Shown: piece after piece, positions 7,538 to 14,296 of the stretch
How the letters are laid out: each line of letters begins with the position of its first letter
Numbering within the stretch: the stretch's first letter is position 1
Assembly: GCA_002338145.1 (NCBI GenBank)
Contig: DDHP01000042.1
Span: 35,458 to 61,769, forward strand
Direction of reading: 5' to 3'
From: Deferribacteraceae bacterium UBA1873
Lineage (GTDB): Bacteria; Chrysiogenota; Deferribacteres; Deferribacterales; Flexistipitaceae
DNA length: 26,312 nucleotides
Notes under the pieces: generated by a model
The model's input: the letters and a program-made list of their open reading frames with translations, nothing else
The model's database searches: none
Told to the model about the DNA's origin: nothing
Position numbers and translations under genes: made by a program

Positions 7538-9013
7538 ATGAGCATACAAAAAATAACTTTGGCATTACTTGCTGTACTTTCTGCAATATTGCTCACCTTA
7601 GCTTCGCCCGGCAACAGCTCCGGTTACTTTGTATTTGTTGCCTTTATTCCTCTTTTTATCTGTATAAAAAAATCTGATAAAAAAGAGTTTATTATTTATG
7701 TACTGGTTTTCACATTAATATATTATTTTTACAATCTGAACTGGATAACCGTAACAGTAAGTCATTTCGGTAACGCACCCCTGCCTGTGGGATACCTGGT
7801 TCTGTTTATTTTCTCTGTTTATCTCTCTTTATACTGGATATTGTTTTTTTATTTTTTTAGAAACAACTACAGTGTTATATTGCTGAGCCTGCTTTTTGTC
7901 ACACTTGAAATTATCAGAGGTAAGCTGTTCACTGGATTTCCCTGGCTGAATTTGGGCAGTTTTGTACACAATTTACCCTATTTTAAGCTAAACGCTTCAC
8001 TTATAGGAGAAAATGGTCTGAGTTTTATAATAATTCTGACAAATTTACTGCTTTTCAAATATATTACAAACAAATCTTTTAAATATCTGATTTATCCGGT
8101 GATAATACTAATTTTGAGCTTTTCTTCAGGTTTTATTCTAAGTAACCTCACAAAGGCATCAGCCAAAACCGTCTCTTTTACAATAGTCCAGCCATCCTAC
8201 AGTCAGGAAATCAAATGGGCTGTCGAACACCGGGAAGAAATCATTTCCAATGTCCTGGATATGACGAAAAAAGCACTAAAAATGCCCGGGGAAATAGTAA
8301 TCCTGCCGGAATCGGTATTTCCCACATTTACGGAAACAGATAGTGAACTTTACAACAAATTGAAAAATTTTTCCCGCAAAAAGCCTCTGATTTTCGGGAG
8401 CATAAGAAACGATAACGGCACATCTTCATTTGCATACTACAATAGTGTTTACTACCTGCAAAATGCCAGGCAAAAGATATACGACAAAATACATCTTGTT
8501 CCCTTCGGCGAATATTTTCCATTCAAAACATTATTCAAGCCGATAAGTTACTACTTTTTCGGAGATGCGGAGGATTTCTCCGGTGGTAATACAGTTAGCA
8601 TTTTTGAGTACAACGGTTACAAGATTTCACCGCTGCTATGCTACGAAGGGGCTTTCACTAACCTGGTAAAAAAAGTAAAGGACAACGGTGGCAATATAAT
8701 TGTTTTGCTTACAAACGACAGTTGGTTTGGTAAATCAATGGGAAGATACCAGCACCTTGCAATAGATAAAATCAGGAGTATCGAATACGGTACTCCCATA
8801 ATAAGAGCTGCACAATCTGGAATATCCGGCTGTATCGATATGAAAGGCAATATTAGCTCAGCAACTGAGATAGACGAAAAAACATCGTTTTCATGTGTAG
8901 TAAGAATCCCCAGCTCCGGCACTTTTTTTAACAAATATGGTTATGCATGGCTGATTGTACTGATTCTGTTTTACTCTTTCAAATGGGTAACCGGATATCC
9001 CCGGAAAAAATAA
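7538..9013 (+). CDS. lnt: Apolipoprotein N-acyltransferase
   Basis: Lnt adds the third acyl chain to the N-terminal cysteine of lipoproteins in the inner membrane, the last step of Gram-negative lipoprotein maturation. About six N-terminal membrane helices precede a nitrilase-like domain from about residue 210. Counting from the ATG at 7538, the catalytic triad is visible as E258 (in LPESVFP), K317 (in YDKIHLVPFGEYFP) and C368 (in LLCYEG). A longer frame begins at TTG 7475, but neither start has a clear ribosome site. The ATG gives a usual Lnt beginning (MSIQKITLALLAVL) and a normal length of 491 aa. One C-terminal helix closes the protein. Confidence 0.93.
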   Translation: MSIQKITLALLAVLSAILLTLASPGNSSGYFVFVAFIPLFICIKKSDKKEFIIYVLVFTLIYYFYNLNWITVTVSHFGNAPLPVGYLVLFIFSVYLSLYWILFFYFFRNNYSVILLSLLFVTLEIIRGKLFTGFPWLNLGSFVHNLPYFKLNASLIGENGLSFIIILTNLLLFKYITNKSFKYLIYPVIILILSFSSGFILSNLTKASAKTVSFTIVQPSYSQEIKWAVEHREEIISNVLDMTKKALKMPGEIVILPESVFPTFTETDSELYNKLKNFSRKKPLIFGSIRNDNGTSSFAYYNSVYYLQNARQKIYDKIHLVPFGEYFPFKTLFKPISYYFFGDAEDFSGGNTVSIFEYNGYKISPLLCYEGAFTNLVKKVKDNGGNIIVLLTNDSWFGKSMGRYQHLAIDKIRSIEYGTPIIRAAQSGISGCIDMKGNISSATEIDEKTSFSCVVRIPSSGTFFNKYGYAWLIVLILFYSFKWVTGYPRKK

Positions 9014-9043
9014 ACGGCTATCTTTCTTTAATGTTGATTTTAT

Positions 9044-9071
9044 TTGAAGTTAGTTATATTAATGCTATAAT
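9044..9071 (+). promoter_or_regulatory. Predicted promoter for tatA
   Basis: TTGAAG at 9044-9049 and TATAAT at 9066-9071 are spaced by 16 bases. This implies a leader of roughly 90 bases before tatA. No strong competing promoter is seen in the gap. Confidence 0.5.
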
Positions 9072-9167
9072 AAAATATATAAAAATAAGACAACACAACA
9101 GTCCTGATTTTCTACAGTAACATATAGAAACAAGGTATTGTGCAAGATCTTTAAATGGAGGAAACAT

Positions 9168-9386
9168 ATGTTTGGCTTAGGAACACAGGAACTTTTGATT
9201 ATTCTGGTGATTGTCATGGTTATTTTTGGTGCAGGTAAACTGCCGCAAATCGGAGAAGGTATGGGTAAGGCTATTCGAAATTTCAAGAAAAGCGCTAAGG
9301 AAGCTGAAGATGCAATCGATATAACGCCGGATGAGGAAGAAAAGAAAACCGATAAGGATGAAAGCGACGAAGAGAAAAAAGCGTAA
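9168..9386 (+). CDS. tatA: Twin-arginine translocase subunit TatA/E
   Basis: TatA oligomers form the conduit through which folded proteins with twin-arginine signals cross the inner membrane. The 72-residue chain has one membrane helix (about residues 5-21), the conserved FG at the hinge (VIFGAGKLP), an amphipathic helix ending near GKAIRNFKK, and a highly charged C-terminal tail. The frame can be opened from a TTG at 9138, but the ATG at 9168 has GGAGG six to seven bases upstream and gives the standard MFGLGTQELLIIL beginning. The next gene's ATG follows immediately after its stop, which suggests co-transcription. No tatC is in the window. Confidence 0.95.
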   Translation: MFGLGTQELLIILVIVMVIFGAGKLPQIGEGMGKAIRNFKKSAKEAEDAIDITPDEEEKKTDKDESDEEKKA

Positions 9387-10400
9387 ATGTCCTATTTAGC
9401 TTTAGACATTGGCACGGGAACACAGGATGCTTTAATTTATTCTAAAAGCGATCATCTGGAAAATTCAGTCAAGCTGATATATCCTGCGCCCACCATTTTA
9501 TTTTCCAAATATATAGCAGATTCTCATCAAGACCTTTTTATAGCGGGAGCACCCATGGGCGGAGGACCTGTAACAAAAGCCCTAAAGAATCATATGACTA
9601 AGGGCTACAATGTTTATATTACTAAAGAGGCCTCACTAAGTATCAAAGACGACACAGAAAAGGTGAAATCCCAGGGTTTTGACATAGTAGAAAACATTGA
9701 AAACCCCCACCTCTATTTAAATGATCTGGACATGGATCTCTTTGAAAAGCTCAGAGAGAAGGCAGGATATTCGGATTTTGAAAAAATTCTTGTTGCTGTT
9801 CAGGACCATGGGTTCATAAAAAATCAGTCGGACAGGATAACACGTATAAATTTTTTCAAAGAATTTTTAAAAGGCGATTTAAGAAATGCTTATTTTAATG
9901 AAACCAACAATATCCCGGAAGGCTTTAACCGACTAAAGAGCATAAAAAATACCCTGGAACAATCAGGATACACCAGATTTAATATTACCGATACAGGGAT
10001 AGCGGCGGCTTTAGGAGCTTTGTATAATGTTTCCGAAAGACCGGTAATAACAGTGGATGTGGGTAACGGTCATACCTTTGCGGCACTAATTTACGACAAT
10101 TTTAAAACAAGCTCCTTTTTTGAACACCATACAACAATGCTTACACCGGAAAAAATGCAGAAATATATCAAAAAAATGCTTACATCCACAATAACTTTTG
10201 AGGACGTTTACAATGACGGAGGACACGGAGCACACTGTTTTCAGAAAAAGAATTTTTCTGAAGCTGCCATTTACGTTACAGGTCCCCAAAGACATAGACT
10301 CTTTGACAATTTTTCAGATAATGTGATTTACGCATCACCTGCCGGTGATACAATGATCACAGGGCCGGTGGGGCTCTTATTGCAGGAGCAATTAATCTAA
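9387..10400 (+). CDS. DUF1786-type protein with actin-like ATPase motifs
   Basis: This 337-residue cytoplasmic protein begins MSYLALDIGTGTQDALI, a phosphate-binding loop typical of the ASKHA (actin/Hsp70/sugar kinase) fold. A second such loop appears near residues 221-234 (TVDVGNGHTFAALI). These features and the overall pattern match the DUF1786 family. Members are sometimes labelled pyruvate formate-lyase activating proteins, but no CxxxCxxC radical-SAM motif is present here, so that label is not supported. The ATG abuts the tatA stop. The true function is unknown; ATP-dependent activation or a chaperone-like role is only a guess from the fold. Confidence 0.7.
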   Translation: MSYLALDIGTGTQDALIYSKSDHLENSVKLIYPAPTILFSKYIADSHQDLFIAGAPMGGGPVTKALKNHMTKGYNVYITKEASLSIKDDTEKVKSQGFDIVENIENPHLYLNDLDMDLFEKLREKAGYSDFEKILVAVQDHGFIKNQSDRITRINFFKEFLKGDLRNAYFNETNNIPEGFNRLKSIKNTLEQSGYTRFNITDTGIAAALGALYNVSERPVITVDVGNGHTFAALIYDNFKTSSFFEHHTTMLTPEKMQKYIKKMLTSTITFEDVYNDGGHGAHCFQKKNFSEAAIYVTGPQRHRLFDNFSDNVIYASPAGDTMITGPVGLLLQEQLI

Positions 10401-10435
10401 CTTTTTCTGAATCGTTACTTTTAAAGGTATGCCTG

Positions 10436-11182
10436 TTGGAAAAATTTTATTTCGGAAAATATAAATATACAGACTCTGCTGTACACAATTTTCACCCATT
10501 GCCAAAATTTGTTATTATTATCGTCTCAATAATAGTCACCGGGCTAACTGTATCCCTCTTAAATCTTATTCTTATTTTCACACTATTTTGTATATTAATG
10601 GTTATATCCCGCATAAAAACAAGGCAGATTTATTCTATATTAAAACCTTTCAGATTCCTTCTTTTGTTTACTTTTTTTGTGCAACTGTTTTTTAATGACA
10701 AGGGATTTAACTTTAATGAACCAAGTTATTTTACCGCTGTTTCCACCACAGGGCAGTTTTTTTTGATGATAGCTTTCTCCGCACTCTTTACTGCAACCAC
10801 CAGGCCACTGGACATTATCAAAATCCTTAACCTTATTTTAAAACCTCTCAAAATTCTAAAAGTGGACACACAAAACATTGCAGCATCCGGCATTATTGCA
10901 TTACGGTTTATTCCACTGCTTTTTGAGGAAGCGGATAAGATAAAAACCGCCCAAATACTAAGAAACGATACCACAAAAAGGGGCATTAAACGTTTATTGG
11001 ACATAGAAGCATTTATTATACCTCTGTTTCTCCGTGTAATGTATTTTTCAGAGCAAATTGCTATTACACTGCAATTCAGGGGAAACTGGGAAACAATATG
11101 CAAGCTCAGTAAAACAAAATTCAGCGAAATACTAATAACTCTTCTGTATATTTTAATATTAGCGGGGATTTACTGTGTATAA
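10436..11182 (+). CDS. EcfT/CbiQ-type transmembrane protein of an energy-coupling factor transporter
   Basis: EcfT couples the substrate-binding S component to the ATPases of vitamin or metal ECF transporters. The 248-residue protein has about five hydrophobic segments. It also has the family's N-terminal SAVHNFHPLPKF pattern (usually S-x-L-H-x-L-x-P-x-x-K), and two Arg-Gly motifs: one in the cytoplasmic region (TTKRG) and one near the end (TLQFRG), as in the coupling helices. The start is TTG 10436 with AAAGG nine bases upstream; a nearby ATG is in another, closed frame. No ATPase or S component is adjacent, so the substrate is unknown and partners must be elsewhere. Its end overlaps truA by eight bases. 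Confidence 0.78.
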   Translation: MEKFYFGKYKYTDSAVHNFHPLPKFVIIIVSIIVTGLTVSLLNLILIFTLFCILMVISRIKTRQIYSILKPFRFLLLFTFFVQLFFNDKGFNFNEPSYFTAVSTTGQFFLMIAFSALFTATTRPLDIIKILNLILKPLKILKVDTQNIAASGIIALRFIPLLFEEADKIKTAQILRNDTTKRGIKRLLDIEAFIIPLFLRVMYFSEQIAITLQFRGNWETICKLSKTKFSEILITLLYILILAGIYCV

Positions 11183-11909
11183 TATTAAATGTATTGTGGA
11201 ATATGATGGAACGTTTTTTTACGGCTGGCAGATTCAGCCCAACCACAGAACTGTTCAGATGGAAATAGAAAAATCTCTATCAAAAATGTATAAGCAGCAT
11301 ATAAAAATCATCGGTTCCGGACGTACGGATACACATGTACATGCATACGGTCAGGTTTTTAATTATAAAACAGATAAACACATTCCAGAAAATGCTATTT
11401 TAAGAGGATTAAATAGCCTTCTGCCAGATGATGTGGTTATTAAGTCGGTCAGTTTGGTTGACTCTAATTTTAACGCCATGTGTTCAGCCGTAAGTAAAAC
11501 CTATGAATATATTTTACTAAATAGAGAACTTCCTTCCGCACTGTACAGAAACTACTGCTGGCATATAAAATATCCGGTAAAGACAGAAACACTGGTTTGC
11601 TACCTGCAGAAATTTTCAGGAACCCATGACTTTACATCCTTTTGCAAACGCCAAAGCCTGCCGGATAACCCCGTTAGAAAAGTAAATTTTGTACAAATAA
11701 AAAAAGAAAACGATTTTATTAAAATAACCATTAACGCCAACGGATTTTTACATAATATGGTACGAAACATTATAGGCACTTCCCTTTACCTCTATCAAAA
11801 AAAATACCCGGCAAATGCAGTTGAGACCATAATTAACGCAAAAAACAGAGAACAAGCAGGTCCCACCGCTCCGGCACACGGACTTTATCTGAAAGAGGTT
11901 GTATATTAG
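11175..11909 (+). CDS. truA: tRNA pseudouridine(38-40) synthase
   Basis: TruA converts uridines 38-40 in the anticodon arm of tRNAs to pseudouridine. The signature GSGRTDTHVHA is present, with catalytic Asp at residue 52. Other family blocks are clear: YDGTFFYGWQ near the start, and GFLHNMVRNIIGT and GPTAPAHGLYL toward the end. The length of 244 aa is normal. The start is GTG at 11175 inside the end of the EcfT gene. The two genes overlap by eight bases and are probably co-translated. Confidence 0.96.
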   Translation: MYNIKCIVEYDGTFFYGWQIQPNHRTVQMEIEKSLSKMYKQHIKIIGSGRTDTHVHAYGQVFNYKTDKHIPENAILRGLNSLLPDDVVIKSVSLVDSNFNAMCSAVSKTYEYILLNRELPSALYRNYCWHIKYPVKTETLVCYLQKFSGTHDFTSFCKRQSLPDNPVRKVNFVQIKKENDFIKITINANGFLHNMVRNIIGTSLYLYQKKYPANAVETIINAKNREQAGPTAPAHGLYLKEVVY

Positions 11910-11914
11910 CTGTA

Positions 11915-12148
11915 CTAACCTTCAGGAAGTCTAATACTCCCTATAGTTTCAAGATAAATATATTGTTTGTACCATTCGGCAAACATCTCATCCAGTTTTT
12001 TCATGTCATCTGCCGTAAGCCAGGGCAACAGTGCATTGTACTCTTCTCGTAATTTTTCTAAACGTTCGTACTCATCATCGTACAAATATTCCTCACGATC
12101 GCTCAAACGAATTAATTCCTTCTTTAATTCAAAAACCTGCTCGAGCAC
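11915..12148 (-). CDS. Small hypothetical protein, helical and charged
   Basis: This is a 77-residue acidic protein with no recognised family. It is dominated by heptad-like charged helices (LFELKKEL-like start, then EYERLEKLREEYNALLPWL), which suggests a short coiled coil or helical hairpin. It begins with GTG at 12148, and a GGGGG ribosome-like site lies about six bases upstream. It converges on truA with only five bases between the stop codons and no visible terminator. The good ribosome site and the amphipathic composition argue that it is real. Confidence 0.6.
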   Translation of the reverse strand: MLEQVFELKKELIRLSDREEYLYDDEYERLEKLREEYNALLPWLTADDMKKLDEMFAEWYKQYIYLETIGSIRLPEG

Positions 12149-12267
12149 AGAACACCCCCTTCAAACTGACTTGAGTCAACTAAGCATAATCGCATATTTA
12201 TTTAGCATATAGTATTAAGTAAAAATCTCTCCACTCCGTCACGGTATAGATAATGCCTACGGAGAGC

Positions 12268-12286
12268 ACCAGTCTTTTAGACTGGT
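12268..12286. repeat. Perfect 8-bp hairpin in intergenic DNA
   Basis: ACCAGTCT and AGACTGGT enclose TTT. The sequence after it is AT-rich but lacks a T run, so it does not look like a standard terminator. Confidence 0.55.
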
Positions 12287-12351
12287 AAATATGTTATTAA
12301 ACATCCAATTGAGCAACCATAGTTGCTGCTACATGGTGATGTAAGGCAAAG

Positions 12352-12383
12352 ATTCAAAGGTCTCAACTTGTATAAGTACTTAA
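12352..12383 (+). repeat. Dispersed intergenic repeat, copy 2
   Basis: The core ATTCAAAGGTCTC is followed by TTGTATAA and ACTTA, closely matching copy 3 at 23923 across about 31 bases. It lies about 220 bases before the HAD gene and is not inside any coding frame. Confidence 0.6.
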
Positions 12384-12536
12384 TATATAATAATACAAAT
12401 AATTATTCAACTGTGACCATTGTTGATTTTAGGAATATTTAGTTATCCAAAATAATCAAAAGAAACAGTTTTTTTGGAATCCGGCCGGCAAACACACAAA
12501 TATCTGCACACTCACCGGTTGTATTAAAATAAATCT

Positions 12537-12566
12537 TTGACTTTAAAGGACATTGTCCTATATTCT
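12537..12566 (+). promoter_or_regulatory. Predicted promoter with internal operator-like palindrome for the HAD gene
   Basis: TTGACT at 12537-12542 resembles a -35 box. TATATT or TATTCT at about 12559-12566 resembles a -10 box, giving 16-18 bases of spacing. Between them sits the perfect palindrome AGGACA-T-TGTCCT (12547-12559). That placement would let a bound repressor block polymerase. The regulator is unknown. Confidence 0.5.
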
Positions 12567-12602
12567 GTTTTTATAATAAAAACACTGTTTGCAGGTTAAA
12601 AA

Positions 12603-13277
12603 ATGGAAAATACTTTAATTATTTTTGACATGGACGGCACCCTTGTTGACACCAGAAAAGATATAACAATATCCATTAATTTTGTAAGGCAGTTAAGAAA
12701 TTTACCGCCTTTGTCACAAGAGGAAGTGCTTGAAATCATAAATCAAAGAAGAAAAAATTTATCAAAACAATTTTACAACACTGACAGTTACTTAGAAAAA
12801 GATAAAAATGCATTTGAACGGCACTATAGAAAACAGTGTGTCAAAAATGTTGCGCCTTTTCCGGGAGTCTGCAATACACTTTACAAACTCAAAAGCTTAG
12901 GGGCAAAAATGTCTGTAGCCACAAATGCTCCAACAGAATTTGCAGAAATAATATTAGAGGCAGCGAGAATTAAGCACTATTTTGACTTTATAATCGGTGC
13001 ATGTAAAGTCAAGACTCCCAAACCGGACGCCGAAATCATCCACTTGATCACCAGTCTTTACAACATCGACAGAATAATCCCCCAAAAAACTTATATTGTG
13101 GGAGATAATTATACTGATATCACTGCAGGGAAAAATGCTGGTATCACATCAGTTTATGCAAAATGGGGGTACGGCTCTTTTCATGAAGATGCCAGTCCGC
13201 ATTTCATCGCTGAAAATTTTAATGACATAATAAACATTATCCGCAATTCACCGCAAATAACCCTAAACAGTATCTAA
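12603..13277 (+). CDS. HAD-superfamily phosphatase, phosphoglycolate-phosphatase-like
   Basis: This is a 224-residue cytoplasmic hydrolase of the HAD superfamily, which removes phosphate through an aspartyl-phosphate intermediate. Motif I is FDMDGTLVD, with nucleophile Asp9 and acid Asp11. Motif II is the Thr in VATNAP. Motif III is the Lys in VKTPKPD. Motif IV is GDNYTDI. The helical cap between motifs I and II is of the Gph/beta-phosphoglucomutase kind. Substrate identity cannot be read from sequence; phosphoglycolate, pyrophosphate or a nucleotide are all possible. A promoter with an embedded palindrome precedes it. The CPBP protease gene follows after 30 bases and may share the transcript. 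Confidence 0.85.
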   Translation: MENTLIIFDMDGTLVDTRKDITISINFVRQLRNLPPLSQEEVLEIINQRRKNLSKQFYNTDSYLEKDKNAFERHYRKQCVKNVAPFPGVCNTLYKLKSLGAKMSVATNAPTEFAEIILEAARIKHYFDFIIGACKVKTPKPDAEIIHLITSLYNIDRIIPQKTYIVGDNYTDITAGKNAGITSVYAKWGYGSFHEDASPHFIAENFNDIINIIRNSPQITLNSI

Positions 13278-13307
13278 AAATGCAATACAGAAGACTGGTC
13301 TAATAAC

Positions 13308-13844
13308 GTGATAAAAATTGGCAAAATATCATCTTACTTACACGATAACTATTTAGCAGGATTACTTAATTACAAACCGAATAAAACCGCTGCTTGTACT
13401 GCAATTTTTTTTCTTTTCGGGTTATTTGCTATTACTGTGGGGTTGCACAGTAAAATACTTGAACTCAATTTCAACAAAAAACTTGTTAGACCTACTTTAT
13501 TTATTATTCTGTTCATTTTTCCTTCCTTTCTGGAAGAATCCTTTTTCAGAGGCATAATTATCCCATTAAAAAAAACTCAGGACAATAACGTATTATCAGC
13601 CATATACACTATAATAAGTTCATCCGCTTTTACTCTGTGGCATCCTTTAAACGCATGGGCGGGAAATAAAGGAGCAGCAGAATATTTCTATGATTCTTCA
13701 TTCCTTCTGATAACATTTGTTTTAGGTATTGTATGCAGCATCACTTATATAATCTCCCGATCACTATGGATACCGGTGGCAATACATTGGATTGTAGTAG
13801 TGGCGTGGGTTGTCTTTTTTGGAGGCAGGAACCTGCTCTTATAA
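13308..13844 (+). CDS. CPBP-family intramembrane glutamic endopeptidase
   Basis: CPBP (Abi/Rce1-like) proteases cleave substrates within the membrane using a glutamate-activated water. The motif EESFFR gives E76, E77 and R81. A second conserved block is LWHPLNAW with H112, and the third His (H160) lies in VAIHWIVVV. At 178 aa it is short for the family, with about four or five membrane segments. The HPLNAW form belongs to a compact subgroup I recall from other bacteria. The GTG start at 13308 has no convincing ribosome site, so the exact start is uncertain; coupling to the upstream HAD gene could compensate. The substrate is unknown. Confidence 0.8.
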   Translation: MIKIGKISSYLHDNYLAGLLNYKPNKTAACTAIFFLFGLFAITVGLHSKILELNFNKKLVRPTLFIILFIFPSFLEESFFRGIIIPLKKTQDNNVLSAIYTIISSSAFTLWHPLNAWAGNKGAAEYFYDSSFLLITFVLGIVCSITYIISRSLWIPVAIHWIVVVAWVVFFGGRNLLL

Positions 13845-13869
13845 ATTTTGAAGATACTTACAGTTTTGC

Positions 13870-13897
13870 TTGATGAAAATATCAGCATAAATATATT
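13870..13897 (+). promoter_or_regulatory. Predicted promoter of tRNA-Sec
   Basis: TTGATG at 13870-13875 and TATATT at 13892-13897 are spaced by 16 bases. The -10 box lies about 13 bases before the mature tRNA 5' end, a normal arrangement for a tRNA gene. Confidence 0.5.
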
Positions 13898-13910
13898 CCA
13901 ATCATAAAAA

Positions 13911-14007
13911 GGGAGTGGTTGGGTAGCTGGTGCGCCCCACGGCCTTCAAAGCCGATTGTCCCGCCTGCTGGGCGGGAGGTAGGTTCGATTCCTACACACT
14001 CCCGCCA
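13911..14007 (+). tRNA. selC: tRNA-Sec (anticodon TCA)
   Basis: This tRNA inserts selenocysteine at UGA codons. The anticodon loop CTTCAAA (TCA anticodon) is closed by GGC/GCC pairs. The long variable arm has a CCCGCC/GGGCGG stem. The T arm is GTAGG-TTCGATT-CCTAC. The acceptor stem is GGGAGTG paired with CACTCCC, with encoded GCCA at the 3' end. The length of 97 bases including CCA is typical of tRNA-Sec and too long for most other tRNAs. The eighth acceptor position reads as G against A rather than a pair. The remaining selenocysteine genes are not in the window. Confidence 0.96.
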
Positions 14008-14296
14008 AATTTATCTTTATTATCAGCAACTTAACTTTTCAGAAAAAGCCAGTGTGATAAAATTGTGATAATTTCTACGCTTTTTTGCAAACTCGAACTC
14101 TGTATGATTTTGGTATTGGCACGAATTTTAATACTACAAAGGAATAGGATTTGTAAAAAATTAAAAAACAAATAAGTTGCCTCAAATTGCAACCCCATTT
14201 TCTTGAATCATTGTTTAATTTAAGGTATATTTAGGTTGTGGGAAAAATCCTATTATAAGTAAAGTCAAACAATCACATTTGATAAGGGGAAATTTA
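14008..14296. other. AT-rich non-coding stretch between tRNA-Sec and hsdM
   Basis: No gene is visible. It contains a short direct repeat of GTGATAA (near 14054 and 14066). It separates the housekeeping side from the restriction island. No integrase or copy of the tRNA 3' end was found elsewhere in the window, so an attachment site is not supported. Confidence 0.4.

Larger units (their letters stand above)
12149..12602. other. Non-coding gap between the small hypothetical gene and the HAD gene
   Basis: I see no gene here. The stretch holds a perfect hairpin at 12268-12286, a weaker GCAAC/GTTGC pair near 12314-12327, dispersed repeat copy 2 at 12352, and the predicted HAD promoter and palindrome near the right end. 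The structured left half could encode a small RNA, but no known RNA family was recognised. Confidence 0.5.

Noticed and set aside
9387..10400. Pyruvate formate-lyase activating enzyme
   Set aside because: The radical-SAM CxxxCxxC motif is absent; the motifs seen are of the actin-like ATPase fold.
14008..14160. Remnant of an integrase end next to tRNA-Sec
   Set aside because: Minus-strand translation gives only short fragments without recombinase motifs, and no attachment repeat was found in the window.
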